IMG/VR virus record: IMGVR_UViG_3300048925_000643 | Location: 1-53,923 of that record | Origin: a virus | DNA: 53,923 nucleotides | Direction: 5' to 3' (one strand) | Shown here: in pieces, positions 31,659 to 39,045 of the stretch | Layout: every line of letters starts with the position of its first letter | How positions within the stretch are numbered: the stretch's first letter is position 1 | Notes under the pieces: model-generated | What the model saw: the letters and a program-made list of their open reading frames with translations, nothing else | Databases searched by the model: none | What the model was told of the DNA's origin: nothing | Translations under genes and position numbers: made by a program

Positions 31659-32104
31659 GCCGCCTCTCCAATCATATCCAGAAGGTCGCCCTGCACGGGC
31701 TGGTAAAACTTGATCCCGATCAGGACGCGTAACACATGCGTGGTCGGTATTCCGCAGTTCATTGCCCTTGCCTTCCGGCGCAGGCTGCCGAGGTCTATTC
31801 TATCGAAGTCGTTCACCAATGTTGAACGCTTTTGCAATTCTGGGTTCCGAATTATGACCGATGAGACGGCCTTGATCATGTCGGAATACAGTTCGGCCGC
31901 ATTGTTTCTGTTGCCGGTCATCAGCATGAAGACGAGCTTCAGGTGTTCCTCACCGTGTACCGTGCCAATTTCCCTCACAGTGGGCTTGCAGTAGCACTCG
32001 AACGGCTTCCGGCTGGTTGGGCTATGCAGATGCCCGTCAAAGAGCTTCACGCCACACTGACGGGCAATCTTGTAGATGTCGCATCGGTGGGCGTGGTGCT
32101 TCAT
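31655..32104 (-). CDS. Hypothetical protein, 149 aa
   Basis: The start at 32104 overlaps the stop of the DnaA-like gene (ATGA). Composition: an N-terminal part with His and Cys (MKHHAHRCDIYKIARQCGVK, then ECYCKP), a central helical part (EEHLKLVFMLMTGNRNNAAE) and a C-terminal LIGIKFYQPVQGDLL. Its place between the DnaA-like and DUF6362 genes suggests a role in replication or its control, but no family was recognised. Confidence 0.65.
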   Translation of the reverse strand: MKHHAHRCDIYKIARQCGVKLFDGHLHSPTSRKPFECYCKPTVREIGTVHGEEHLKLVFMLMTGNRNNAAELYSDMIKAVSSVIIRNPELQKRSTLVNDFDRIDLGSLRRKARAMNCGIPTTHVLRVLIGIKFYQPVQGDLLDMIGEAA

Positions 32105-32631
32105 TCCGCCCTCGCCCGCTTCTCCCGCCATTCCCGCGAGGCTTGGCTCTTGCATCTCAAGCGCCCGAGATAATTCAGGACGCTGGTATGGTCCTTGTTG
32201 ATGAGGTTCCCAATCTGCGTGGTCGACAAATCGGGGAAAGCCTCGTGCGTACTGATCACGATCTGCCTGCGCGCGCGGGTCAGATATCGCGGTCGCCTAT
32301 CGGAACAGACGTCCTTGTAAGTCACGCAATGTATGAAGCACTGCATTTTTACGAACCGTCTGGCAGGGCTTAGTTCCCTCAAAGCATCGAGGTACGACGC
32401 CCACGCGTCCATATGGTGGCGCGGCTCATTCTTGAGCATCTGTGCCGTAGGAAGCGGGTATTGCACCACACGGGTCTGTGCGGGCGATTGGCTGGCGGTC
32501 TGGTCTTGCTCCACGACCTGAGAGAACTTGACGAGGTTTACGACTTTCGGCTTTCCGTAAAGCTGGAGATGTCGCTGCCTCGCTCTGGCCTTTGCCTGAT
32601 CCTCGTAGGAGATTGTCGCCATCTGGTTCAT
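32101..32631 (-). CDS. DnaA domain IV-like DNA-binding protein without ATPase, 176 aa
   Basis: Residues about 105-165 carry the DnaA C-terminal fold: YKDVCSDRRPRYLTRARRQI, TTQIGNLINKDHTSVLNYLG. KDHTSVLN corresponds to the DnaA signature RDHTTVLH that contacts the DnaA box. The N-terminal 100 residues lack the AAA+ domain. It could bind DnaA boxes in the phage origin or at host promoters, or compete with host DnaA. The gene overlaps both neighbours by ATGA. An intact DnaA box lies at 53393-53401. Confidence 0.82.
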   Translation of the reverse strand: MNQMATISYEDQAKARARQRHLQLYGKPKVVNLVKFSQVVEQDQTASQSPAQTRVVQYPLPTAQMLKNEPRHHMDAWASYLDALRELSPARRFVKMQCFIHCVTYKDVCSDRRPRYLTRARRQIVISTHEAFPDLSTTQIGNLINKDHTSVLNYLGRLRCKSQASREWREKRARAE

Positions 32632-32960
32632 GCTGCCTCGCTTTCCGGCTCTGGGCCGTCGATAAACGCGACACGCGGCATAGTGACCTTGGCACCGGTG
32701 AATGTGGTTCTGACCACGCAGCCAGCCTTGAGAGGCGCTGGCGCCGGTTCATCGCCCAGCTGCTTGACGATTGGGTCTGAACGCCGCGCGTTACTCTTGC
32801 GATATGGGAACGTGCCGCGGCGCGTGCTGGTCATGTTCTTGACCGCGCTCCATGTCATGCCAAGCTTTTCGGCCATGTCGTACATGGTGTAGCCGTCACG
32901 CCATAGGGCTGCAGCAGCGGCTATCTGTTCCTTCGTGTATAGGGAGCGGTGGTGGTTCAT
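32628..32960 (-). CDS. GcrA/Myb-like helix-turn-helix protein, 110 aa
   Basis: The N-terminal 45 residues (YTKEQIAAAAALWRDGYTMY, then DMAEKLGMTWSAVKNM) form a helix-turn-helix resembling GcrA, the sigma-70 co-regulator of the alphaproteobacterial cell cycle, and related gene-regulator folds. The C-terminal 60 residues are basic then acidic, without the GcrA core-binding motif that I can recognise. It overlaps both neighbours by ATGA. The GcrA link is suggestive, and a generic phage regulator is an equal possibility. Confidence 0.65.
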   Translation of the reverse strand: MNHHRSLYTKEQIAAAAALWRDGYTMYDMAEKLGMTWSAVKNMTSTRRGTFPYRKSNARRSDPIVKQLGDEPAPAPLKAGCVVRTTFTGAKVTMPRVAFIDGPEPESEAA

Positions 32961-33214
32961 TTCACCACCTCCAGCTTCCGCTTCGATGGCGGCTTGCGTG
33001 GACCGTGACCGCTACCAAGCTCGTGGCTGTCGTGCTTGTGGCCTACGGGATCGGCGCCGAGCTGCTGCTGCACCTTCTGCACGCCGGTCTCGACTTCCAT
33101 CTGGTAGACGCGATCATTCGGCGTGTGGTCGCAAACCACGAAGAACTCTATCGGTTCGTCGCTGTAGACCGTGAAGAGGCCTTGCGGGTCCATGTTGATG
33201 ACGATGCGGTTCAT
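32957..33214 (-). CDS. Hypothetical protein, 85 aa
   Basis: A compact N-terminal beta domain (MNRIVINMDPQGLFTVYSDE, then IEFFVVCDHTPNDRVYQME) is followed by a basic, polar tail (GPRKPPSKRKLEVVK). No family was recognised. The ATGA overlaps at both ends keep it in the same translation chain as its neighbours. Confidence 0.65.
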   Translation of the reverse strand: MNRIVINMDPQGLFTVYSDEPIEFFVVCDHTPNDRVYQMEVETGVQKVQQQLGADPVGHKHDSHELGSGHGPRKPPSKRKLEVVK

Positions 33215-33552
33215 GCCATTTCTCTCCTTTCCACGCTGATCTCTTTGCCCTTGCGGCCCACCTTCTCGACAATGGTTCGCTTGTTGCTGCCCTTGGCTTT
33301 GACGAAGGGCTTGAGGTTGGGGAACGCAGCATCGGCTTTGCTGGTAGCTATCGTTTCACCGTCGCGGCGCATCGTACCGTTGATGTGCTTGATGACATGT
33401 CCCTGGGCGGCGATAAGCGCTTCGGCCTGAACCGGGAACACCTTCGGTTTGTCGCCTTCAAGGATCGGCCATGGCTGCGCGTTCTGAGCGAACCGGCACA
33501 TGGCCCAATGGCCGCCGGGGACTGGTTTGGTATATGCGGCGAAGTGGTTCAA
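33211..33552 (-). CDS. Hypothetical basic protein, 113 aa
   Basis: The N-terminal AYTKPVPGGHWAMCRFAQNA resembles a small globular start; a helical part (FPVQAEALIAAQGHVIKHIN) and a Lys/Arg-rich C-terminus (KAKGSNKRTIVEKVGRKGKE) suggest nucleic-acid contact. It overlaps the HNH gene stop (ATGA) upstream and the 85-aa gene downstream. No function assigned. Confidence 0.65.
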   Translation of the reverse strand: MNHFAAYTKPVPGGHWAMCRFAQNAQPWPILEGDKPKVFPVQAEALIAAQGHVIKHINGTMRRDGETIATSKADAAFPNLKPFVKAKGSNKRTIVEKVGRKGKEISVERREMA

Positions 33553-34214
33553 GGCGCGTCTCCTCGGCCTTTACGCAACTCGCTTGCCTTCTGCTCGACG
33601 CGGGCGAGGGTCAGAAGCGCTGGCTTCAAGTCGTCTGGGGCAGTGTCATATGCCATGATGCGGGTCGCCTTGCCGCCGTTAAGCCTTGGGAGAACGCCGC
33701 GCGGGATGAGAACCCAATTGTCGGGATCTGTGTTCTGCCGATTGCCATCAACTGCTTTGAGACACATACCTTCCGGAACCGGGCCGTTTTTCTGCTCCCA
33801 AAGATGGAGGTGCTTCAGCACATAGCGGCGCTCAAAGCCTGTGTGCGGGTTCTTTTCATCGATGCTGATCTCGACATAGCCGTCTTTGGAAACGCGCTCA
33901 TGCCCCAGGTACTGAGTGTTATGGGGCTGGTTGCCTTTCCGGAACTGCGTCTTTCTCGCATTTGGATGGCGCCCACCTTTGCCTTCCGGACATAGCTTGC
34001 CCTTATTAAATGGCTCTTGGCCTTTCTCGAAACAACCGGTCCTGCCGGTTCTCCAGCCCTTCCTCTTGCGTAGCGCGTGCAGGTTCTTGGCTGCAATGTC
34101 ATCGCGCCCAAACTTCCGGATGAAAGCCGCATGATACTCTCCGATGATGAGGGTCTTGTTCTTTTCGAGCCACGCCATCTCTTCGATGCTGTAGACGATT
34201 GCCTGTCCCTTCAC
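33549..34214 (-). CDS. HNH endonuclease, 221 aa
   Basis: Residues about 45-95 form a basic DNA-binding region (LHALRKRKGWRTGRTGCFEK, GKLCPEGKGGRHPN). The HNH core follows: YVLKHLHLWEQKNGPVPEGM, then LKAVDGNRQNTDPDNWVLIP. The His usually found before the Asp of the middle motif is replaced (KAVDGN), a variant I recall from phage HNH genes of this type. The C-terminus is helical. It may be a homing nuclease or a replication-associated nuclease; it overlaps both neighbours. Confidence 0.8.
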   Translation of the reverse strand: MKGQAIVYSIEEMAWLEKNKTLIIGEYHAAFIRKFGRDDIAAKNLHALRKRKGWRTGRTGCFEKGQEPFNKGKLCPEGKGGRHPNARKTQFRKGNQPHNTQYLGHERVSKDGYVEISIDEKNPHTGFERRYVLKHLHLWEQKNGPVPEGMCLKAVDGNRQNTDPDNWVLIPRGVLPRLNGGKATRIMAYDTAPDDLKPALLTLARVEQKASELRKGRGDAP

Positions 34215-34489
34215 TTTTCGCCTCCATCCGTGAGTGCCTTGGCATCGATGGTTTCGGCAGGGCGGAAGATGGTCGGGAGCATCGGCTTGAACCGGTCGCC
34301 ATGATTGGCGACGAGCGTTGCGGCCTTCAAAGACAGATCGGAGTTCCGGATAAGCTGCTCGCTCACTGCCACAATGGCGTCGGTGCGCTTCACCTCAGTT
34401 TCAATCTGTTCAGTCGTCAGCCCTTCCTCGCTCAAGCGCTCAAGCTGCGAGAAAAGGTGGTTGTTGAGATCGATAAGACGATTTTTCAT
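34211..34489 (-). CDS. Conserved-type small regulatory protein, 92 aa
   Basis: The ATG at 34489 overlaps the previous stop (ATGA). The sequence MKNRLIDLNNHLFSQLERLS, EEGLTTEQIETEVKRTDAIV, then SEQLIRNSDLSLKAATL is a helical pattern seen widely in proteobacterial phage early operons and never assigned. It is probably a small helical dimer. It precedes the HNH gene. Confidence 0.7.
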   Translation of the reverse strand: MKNRLIDLNNHLFSQLERLSEEGLTTEQIETEVKRTDAIVAVSEQLIRNSDLSLKAATLVANHGDRFKPMLPTIFRPAETIDAKALTDGGEK

Positions 34490-34869
34490 TTGAATGCCTC
34501 CGGATTGTCTTTGAGCGATGCGGCCCATTTCAAGACAAGGACCGTTTCAGGCCCGTCTTTCTCATCCAGCCGCTGTTCTATTTCTGTGACTGCATAGAAG
34601 AGTGCGTCTTCCCTTGTTTCAGCAAACTTCCCCCATTTCTCCCCCACCCTGTAGCCTCCTCCTGCGTTGTCGCAGTATCGGCTTGTCGACCACATCCAGC
34701 TTCCGTCATGGTGGCGATGGATTTCGATCTTTGCCCTGTCCCAAGCCATACGAGGGTGTTTGAGCCGGAAGGTGTAATCGGGTTCCGATTGTAGAACTGG
34801 TCCATATGGATCAACTGGCTTCTTGATCGGCGGGCGCCTGATCACATCGAAAAGACCAAGCTGCTGCAT
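34486..34869 (-). CDS. Hypothetical protein, 127 aa
   Basis: The ATG at 34869 follows GGAGG at 8 nt; a GTG at 34872 is adjacent. A Trp/Tyr-rich middle (WDRAKIEIHRHHDGSWMWST) and a helical end (EDALFYAVTEIEQRLDEKDG) are visible. The ending WAASLKDNPEAF is reminiscent of other small phage proteins. Function unknown. Confidence 0.65.
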   Translation of the reverse strand: MQQLGLFDVIRRPPIKKPVDPYGPVLQSEPDYTFRLKHPRMAWDRAKIEIHRHHDGSWMWSTSRYCDNAGGGYRVGEKWGKFAETREDALFYAVTEIEQRLDEKDGPETVLVLKWAASLKDNPEAFK

Positions 34870-34952
34870 CACACCAGCCTCCTCGACATGCGGCAGTCGT
34901 CAAACGCCGGTCCAAAGCTGGTGCTTGAGCCGTTCCATTGGATGGGGGTCAT
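34869..34952 (-). CDS. 27-aa micro-protein coupled on both sides
   Basis: ATG at 34952 overlaps the stop of the LuxR-type gene (ATGA) and its own stop TGA overlaps the ATG of the next gene (TGATG). The product is MTPIQWNGSSTSFGPAFDDC plus seven residues. The double coupling with no gap is the main argument for a real gene. It may simply keep ribosomes moving between its neighbours. Confidence 0.45.
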   Translation of the reverse strand: MTPIQWNGSSTSFGPAFDDCRMSRRLV

Positions 34953-35152
34953 GCGATCCATCCATTTCTCATCGCGATTGCGACCAGCTCAGCGGTTGTC
35001 TTCGCGCTGGTTTTCAGGCGCGCACGCTCAAGGAGCCTGTTGAACAAATTAATGGACGTATCAAGCTTGAACGATGCCTGTTTAGCAGTCAGTCCATTGG
35101 CGATTGCCTGAACGCATTCGATCTCTCGATCTGTGGGGATTCTTTCAATCAT
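34949..35152 (-). CDS. Stand-alone LuxR-type helix-turn-helix protein, 67 aa (second of a pair)
   Basis: It reads PTDREIECVQAIANGLTAKQ, ASFKLDTSINLFNRLLERAR, then AELVAIAMRNGWI: the GerE/LuxR DNA-binding fold (scaffold, turn and recognition helices) and nothing else. The start at 35152 overlaps the stop of the first LuxR gene (ATGA); AGGA lies 8 nt upstream. It lacks any sensor or receiver domain, so dimerisation or regulation must come from elsewhere, perhaps from its partner. Confidence 0.82.
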   Translation of the reverse strand: MIERIPTDREIECVQAIANGLTAKQASFKLDTSINLFNRLLERARLKTSAKTTAELVAIAMRNGWIA

Positions 35153-35352
35153 TCGAGCCATCCTTTACGCAGAACGAAGGCAACGAGGCCGTGCATATTG
35201 TGGGTGCCGGTCTTGTTGTAGGCTGAGGCGATATGCCGGGTGACAGTCATCTTGCTGCGCTCCAGGATAAGCGCGATGTCCTGACAGTCTTTTCCATCTG
35301 CCAGCCACCGGGCTACGCGAAGCTCTGTTTCTGATAGAGGGCAATCACACAT
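35149..35352 (-). CDS. Stand-alone LuxR-type helix-turn-helix protein, 67 aa (first of a pair)
   Basis: The pattern LSETELRVARWLADGKDCQD, IALILERSKMTVTRHIASAY, then GLVAFVLRKGWLE is a complete LuxR-type helix-turn-helix. It resembles the downstream protein in size and ending (RKGWLE versus RNGWIA), indicating an old duplication. Start overlaps the 196-aa gene by 8 bp. The pair could form a heterodimer that controls phage or host promoters. Confidence 0.82.
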   Translation of the reverse strand: MCDCPLSETELRVARWLADGKDCQDIALILERSKMTVTRHIASAYNKTGTHNMHGLVAFVLRKGWLE

Positions 35353-35935
35353 GGATCACCACCGATGCAGGTACGTGCTGCCTGTTGTCGCCCCAGATTT
35401 GAGCATCAGTAGTTGCGCTTCCAGCAGGCCCATACATTGAGCCAAGCATGGTATCGACGGGACCAAGGGACCAAAACCACGTTGACCCGGCTGGATACTT
35501 CTTTCTGCTGGACCGAGCTTTCGCTTGATCGAGCGTGACATGCTCTATGAAGGCGCGATGTTCCTTGAATGCCCGGTTCAGGTGAACCTCTCGCCAGTCG
35601 GTCCAAGGCCGGGTGACGGGCTGTGCCGCGATAGACTTAGGCCGGTGCAGCGCTTCAAGGCGTGCCTGCTCGTTTCGAACGAAGACGGCGAGTTCTGGCG
35701 CCTTCGGGCAGAAGCTCTTGCTTGCGTCTTCGATCTTGCCTGCGCGCAGGTTGTTGACCGTGTTCCAGATAGCCGTCTCGCTGCACTCGGAAAGCACCTC
35801 GCAGTAAAGCTGGAGGATAGCCATCTGCCGTTCGCGAGGATCGCCGTCAGCGCCATCGTTGGACGCGCGGACAGGCAATGCCACCCAAAGAGATTTCAGA
35901 GCCTCAATGGTTGATGGTCGGAAGCTTGCGTTCAT
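35345..35935 (-). CDS. Putative replication-associated protein, 196 aa
   Basis: The N-terminal part is helical (RQMAILQLYCEVLSECSETA, then WNTVNNLRAGKIEDASKSFC) with FCPKAPELAVFVRNEQARLE, a layout like the N-terminal half of phage helicase loaders and primosomal proteins. The second half contains RSSRKKYPAG and a Trp-rich stretch. It overlaps the preceding 118-aa gene by 32 bp and the LuxR gene by 8 bp. The replication link is by weak pattern and position only. Confidence 0.55.
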   Translation of the reverse strand: MNASFRPSTIEALKSLWVALPVRASNDGADGDPRERQMAILQLYCEVLSECSETAIWNTVNNLRAGKIEDASKSFCPKAPELAVFVRNEQARLEALHRPKSIAAQPVTRPWTDWREVHLNRAFKEHRAFIEHVTLDQAKARSSRKKYPAGSTWFWSLGPVDTMLGSMYGPAGSATTDAQIWGDNRQHVPASVVIHV

Positions 35936-36260
35936 AGAATCCCTCCATCAAGTCGTTGGTGAAATCTGCCATGTCGCCAGTGCGGCGCTGCGGAGGCTGG
36001 TGCGGGTGGCGCTGGCCGGTCTTGGCAAGCTCGTTGAAATACCAGTTGGCTTTGAACCCCTGCCAGTTCATCGAGATCTGCATTTCGGCCGCCGCAACCG
36101 GGTTGCCGGTGATCTGGTATTCCTTCATCATTAGCTTGGCTGCGTAGCCTGTTAGCGGCGATTTCTTGGTGTGCCGGCGGAACTCGACAATTGCGTTAGC
36201 CAGCTCGTCTCCCAAGACCGGCTGCAGGACGTTGAGTGCTTCTTTCTCTGGACCGGTCAT
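35904..36260 (-). CDS. Hypothetical protein, possible replication accessory, 118 aa
   Basis: It contains PLTGYAAKLMMKEYQITGNP, VAAAEMQISMNWQGFKANWY. The ending of the helical region, W-x-GF-x-x-x-W, resembles the C-terminal motif of phage replication-initiation and DnaD-like proteins. The C-terminal 40 residues are His/Pro/Arg-rich then helical. Its stop lies 32 bp within the next gene. The start overlaps the methyltransferase stop (ATGA). Confidence 0.55.
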   Translation of the reverse strand: MTGPEKEALNVLQPVLGDELANAIVEFRRHTKKSPLTGYAAKLMMKEYQITGNPVAAAEMQISMNWQGFKANWYFNELAKTGQRHPHQPPQRRTGDMADFTNDLMEGFYERKLPTINH

Positions 36261-37366
36261 GCTGCGCTCCCCGCGAACAATGGTCCGTGGTCAACCCTCT
36301 TCGGCTGGCGCTGGACCTTCCATTCCTTTTCGATCCGCCGGCAGGTTATGTCGGCGTATTCCGGGTTGAGTTCGATCAGTTGGGCGGCGCGACCGTGACG
36401 CAGAGCAACGAGTGCTGTCGTGCCTGCCCCACCGAAAGGATCAAGTACCGAGCCGCCCTTCGGGCAACCGGCCAGAATGCAACGCTCTGCAAGCTCAGGC
36501 GGGAAGGTAGCAAAGTGGGCTTCGGAGAAAGGCTGTGTGGCTATCGTCCAAGCTTGGATTGGAGCGGGTTCGTAGTTTCGGAGATTTCGACCCTCGCCAC
36601 GCGGGGTTTGCTCAATTCCAGTATGGTTGATGTGACCAGCATGCTTTGGGGACGCGACATCTGAAGCTCGGATTTTGCCGACCGCCTTCATATTTCCGTT
36701 GGTCTTTCGTCCGCCGTTCGCTCGGGTCGATCCAATCTGGTTTTCGATATCCTGAGATAGTCTCGAAACGCTCGATGCAGCCATGTTCTGACGAACGGCT
36801 TCCTTGTCATAGAAATACCGGGGTGACTTGGTGAGCATGAAAATCTTCTCATGGCTCGTCGCCGGCCGATCTCGAATGCTTTCAGGCATAGGGTTTGGCT
36901 TGGCCCAGATGATCTCGGAACGCACCCACCACCCCGCCTCCTGCAAAGCGATAGCGAAGCGGTTGGGCACCATGCATAAGTCTTTCGCCTTCAAGATGCC
37001 TTGAATGGTAGAGAATGGCTTATCTCGGAACGTGCGATCATCATTGCCGGCGGCTTTGGTGTCGGCCGCGCTGCGCCCGTTGGGCGTGGTCGCGTAGCAG
37101 TCGCCGTAGTTCACCCAGCATGTGCCGGTAGGCTTGAGGATGCGGCGCACCTCTTCGAAGACAGCGACCATCACCTCAAGATGCTGGCCAAGTGTCGGCT
37201 CAAGCCCGATCTGGCCTTCAACTCCATAGTCGCGCAAACCCCAATACGGTGGCGATGTCACCACGCAGTCAACTGAGTTTGCCGGCATAGAGCGCATCAC
37301 TGCAATGCAATCGCCAACGTGGATGGTGCATCGTCCATCGAGAATGATTCTGGTTTCGTGCGTCAT
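36257..37366 (-). CDS. Orphan DNA methyltransferase, beta-class N4/N6 type, 369 aa
   Basis: Catalytic motif IV TSPPYW (37-42) precedes the SAM-binding motif DPFGGAGTT (309-317), the beta-class order. SPPY is common in N4-cytosine enzymes but occurs in N6-adenine enzymes, so the base is undecided. The target-recognition region lies at about 190-290. No restriction endonuclease partner is beside it. It may protect phage DNA from host restriction or mark phage or host DNA for regulation. It overlaps both neighbours by ATGA. Confidence 0.88.
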   Translation of the reverse strand: MTHETRIILDGRCTIHVGDCIAVMRSMPANSVDCVVTSPPYWGLRDYGVEGQIGLEPTLGQHLEVMVAVFEEVRRILKPTGTCWVNYGDCYATTPNGRSAADTKAAGNDDRTFRDKPFSTIQGILKAKDLCMVPNRFAIALQEAGWWVRSEIIWAKPNPMPESIRDRPATSHEKIFMLTKSPRYFYDKEAVRQNMAASSVSRLSQDIENQIGSTRANGGRKTNGNMKAVGKIRASDVASPKHAGHINHTGIEQTPRGEGRNLRNYEPAPIQAWTIATQPFSEAHFATFPPELAERCILAGCPKGGSVLDPFGGAGTTALVALRHGRAAQLIELNPEYADITCRRIEKEWKVQRQPKRVDHGPLFAGSAA

Positions 37367-37707
37367 GCCGCAGCCTTACTGGCGATCGATATCGCCCAGT
37401 CCTGCGCTTCCAATGCGCTACCGATGCGGATCATCTTCCCGCCTCGCCAAAAGTCGTTGAAAGCTTGCTGATTGCTATTGAGGTCTTTGCCGTAGGCCGT
37501 GCCGTTGGTCTTGCATTCGACCAGATAGTTTTTGCCACGGAAGCCGACGAGCAAATCGCACGGCTCATTGAGGCGGAAAACCGAGAACCCGCACTGCTCT
37601 AGCGCTGTGACGATCTCCGGTTCGCTGGCGTCACGCTTTGCGGCGCGACGTGCGAGGCTCATTCCCCGCTTGGGCTTCACGCCCTTTTTGTAGGTTGAGG
37701 GCTTCAT
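37363..37707 (-). CDS. Small PD-(D/E)XK nuclease, Holliday-junction-resolvase-like, 114 aa
   Basis: The catalytic set is visible: Glu29/Glu31 in a helix (SEPEIVTALEQCG), Asp51 in EPCDLLVGFRG and Glu64-x-Lys66 in YLVECKTNG. A basic N-terminus (KKGVKPKRGMSLARRAAKR) would contact DNA. Proteins of this size act as VRR-NUC or resolvase-like nucleases in phage recombination and replication. It overlaps the methyltransferase start by ATGA. Confidence 0.78.
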   Translation of the reverse strand: MKPSTYKKGVKPKRGMSLARRAAKRDASEPEIVTALEQCGFSVFRLNEPCDLLVGFRGKNYLVECKTNGTAYGKDLNSNQQAFNDFWRGGKMIRIGSALEAQDWAISIASKAAA

Positions 37708-38363
37708 GGCTTCTCTCCTTCGAGGAAAGCCTTTGCCGCCGCCAGTTCAGTTTCATATCGTTCGCGGTCGATGACAACGATGCGCTTGGTGTCGATGAAG
37801 TAGCTGGTGAGGCTCTTCTGTTTTTCGACCCAAGCACTCCAAAAGTCCCAAAGCTCTTTCTCGTCCACCAGAAAATCACGAGCGTTCTCGTGATGCTCAT
37901 CAGCGAGGTAGCTTTCGAGTTGCGATTCCAGGTCGAAATCAAAGCCGCCTTCTGTGCAGCAAAACGCCCATGCAGGCAGTTGCGCTGGGATATCTTCGGC
38001 AGCAACTCCCGCCCAAGCCAATTGGTCGCCATGCTTTTCCAGAAGCTCTGCAACATCCTGGGCATAGTCGTCTTCGTCACCCGTTGTGGTGACCCAGCCA
38101 TCGTAATTTTCAACGATCTCAGCGCGGGCAAGCCTACCGGCGGCAATAGTCTTTGTTCGGTGGTCCTTGTATTCCTGCGTATCCATTTTCATGGATTCGA
38201 CCGCCCACTCTTCGCTGTTAAAAACGCGGCGACCATCAGTCGTTGCCCAGAGGTTCGGCGCCTCTTCATTCCGCGCAATGCGCAATGGGATTGGCTTCGA
38301 CATGTCGATATCGTCAGGAACCTTGATTGTGACGAACTGTGCATTCACTTCGATATCGGTCAT
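37704..38363 (-). CDS. Acidic hypothetical protein, 219 aa
   Basis: It is strongly acidic, with Asp/Glu-rich stretches (GDEDDYAQDVAELLEKHGDQ, FDFDLESQLESYLADEHHEN). An N-terminal beta portion (VTIKVPDDIDMSKPIPLRIA) is followed by helices. Acidic early proteins beside a methyltransferase bring anti-restriction DNA mimics to mind, but no ArdA or Ocr motif is recognisable, so this is speculation. It overlaps the nuclease gene by ATGA. Confidence 0.65.
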   Translation of the reverse strand: MTDIEVNAQFVTIKVPDDIDMSKPIPLRIARNEEAPNLWATTDGRRVFNSEEWAVESMKMDTQEYKDHRTKTIAAGRLARAEIVENYDGWVTTTGDEDDYAQDVAELLEKHGDQLAWAGVAAEDIPAQLPAWAFCCTEGGFDFDLESQLESYLADEHHENARDFLVDEKELWDFWSAWVEKQKSLTSYFIDTKRIVVIDRERYETELAAAKAFLEGEKP

Positions 38364-38378
38364 CTCGATTTCCTTTTC

Positions 38379-38786
38379 TCAAACCTCAGACGAATCCATT
38401 CCCAAGCCCGCCTGAGCAGGCTTTTCGTCAGCCGTTTCATGATTGCCTCGTCGTTTCAGGCGATCGGCCTTATACCGATCCGCCGCTTCCTCGTTTTTCT
38501 GGCAAAGGTCGTCGTATTTCTGGATGCCAAGCATGAGGGCTCGATAGAGCGCACCGCGTACGTCTTTCTTGCCACTGGACTTGTATTGAAGGTCGAACAG
38601 CCACGTCTCAGGGACACCGATGTTATCGGCCACTCGCCCACGGGCGGACTTTTCACGATCACCACGGCCTCGAAATTCCAAGGCCATAAGCTTGTCGTAC
38701 CAGTCCTTTGCTTCGACTAACGCAGTACTAGACATTTCATCCTCTGAAACAAAATTTACGTTTCGTGAAAACCTATTGTCAGACAT
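38379..38786 (-). CDS. Conserved-type phage early protein, 135 aa
   Basis: Central part EAKDWYDKLMALEFRGRGDR, then GVPETWLFDLQYKSSGKKDV and GALYRALMLGIQKYDDLCQK, a helical protein type known to me from rhizobial phages without a function. The ATG at 38786 has AAGGA 7 nt upstream; an ATG at 38735 is also well preceded by AGAGGA, so two forms are possible. A long inverted repeat (38795-38840) covers the leader and touches the Shine-Dalgarno. Confidence 0.7.
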   Translation of the reverse strand: MSDNRFSRNVNFVSEDEMSSTALVEAKDWYDKLMALEFRGRGDREKSARGRVADNIGVPETWLFDLQYKSSGKKDVRGALYRALMLGIQKYDDLCQKNEEAADRYKADRLKRRGNHETADEKPAQAGLGMDSSEV

Positions 38787-38794
38787 TCTTCATC

Positions 38795-38840
38795 CTTTGT
38801 GCGAGGTTGGCGGCGTCAACGGAGGCCAACATGCACAAAG
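38795..38840 (-). promoter_or_regulatory. Leader hairpin overlapping the Shine-Dalgarno of the 135-aa gene
   Basis: Arms CTTTGTGC/GCACAAAG (8 bp) and an inner GTTGGC/GCCAAC (6 bp) form a bulged stem-loop. The proximal arm ends in AAAG, part of the AAAGGA ribosome-binding site for the start at 38786, so folding would reduce initiation. The upstream gap to 39045 otherwise holds no convincing gene. Confidence 0.55.
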
Positions 38841-39045
38841 GCTTTGAAACTGATGGAGACGGCGGCACAGATGCCAATCAAACCGCCGTCTCCAGGCCCG
38901 CCGCACTCGTCGGGTTCGAACCACTTGCCGTCCCCCTCGCCGCAGTCATCGCAAGGCTGCGGGGGAGGACGTTAGTAAGTGTGCTGGTCGCCCATCGGGA
39001 GCGGGATGAAAGCGACCAGCGCTGAGCGTCAGGGGGACGTGCCGC

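Noticed and set aside
38816-38971. Minus-strand frame with CDDCGEGDGKWFEPDECGG
   Set aside because: The CxxC and GxGxG pattern looks like a small zinc protein, but the frame has no usable start codon and a TAA lies just upstream. It may be a decayed gene; too uncertain to annotate.
38831-39025. Plus-strand open frame of 64 codons with GGAGG upstream of its ATG
   Set aside because: It lies in the gap of a minus-strand operon, encodes a low-complexity Ala/Val/Arg sequence without a recognisable fold, and its start coincides with the arm of the leader hairpin. The ribosome-site match is probably chance.
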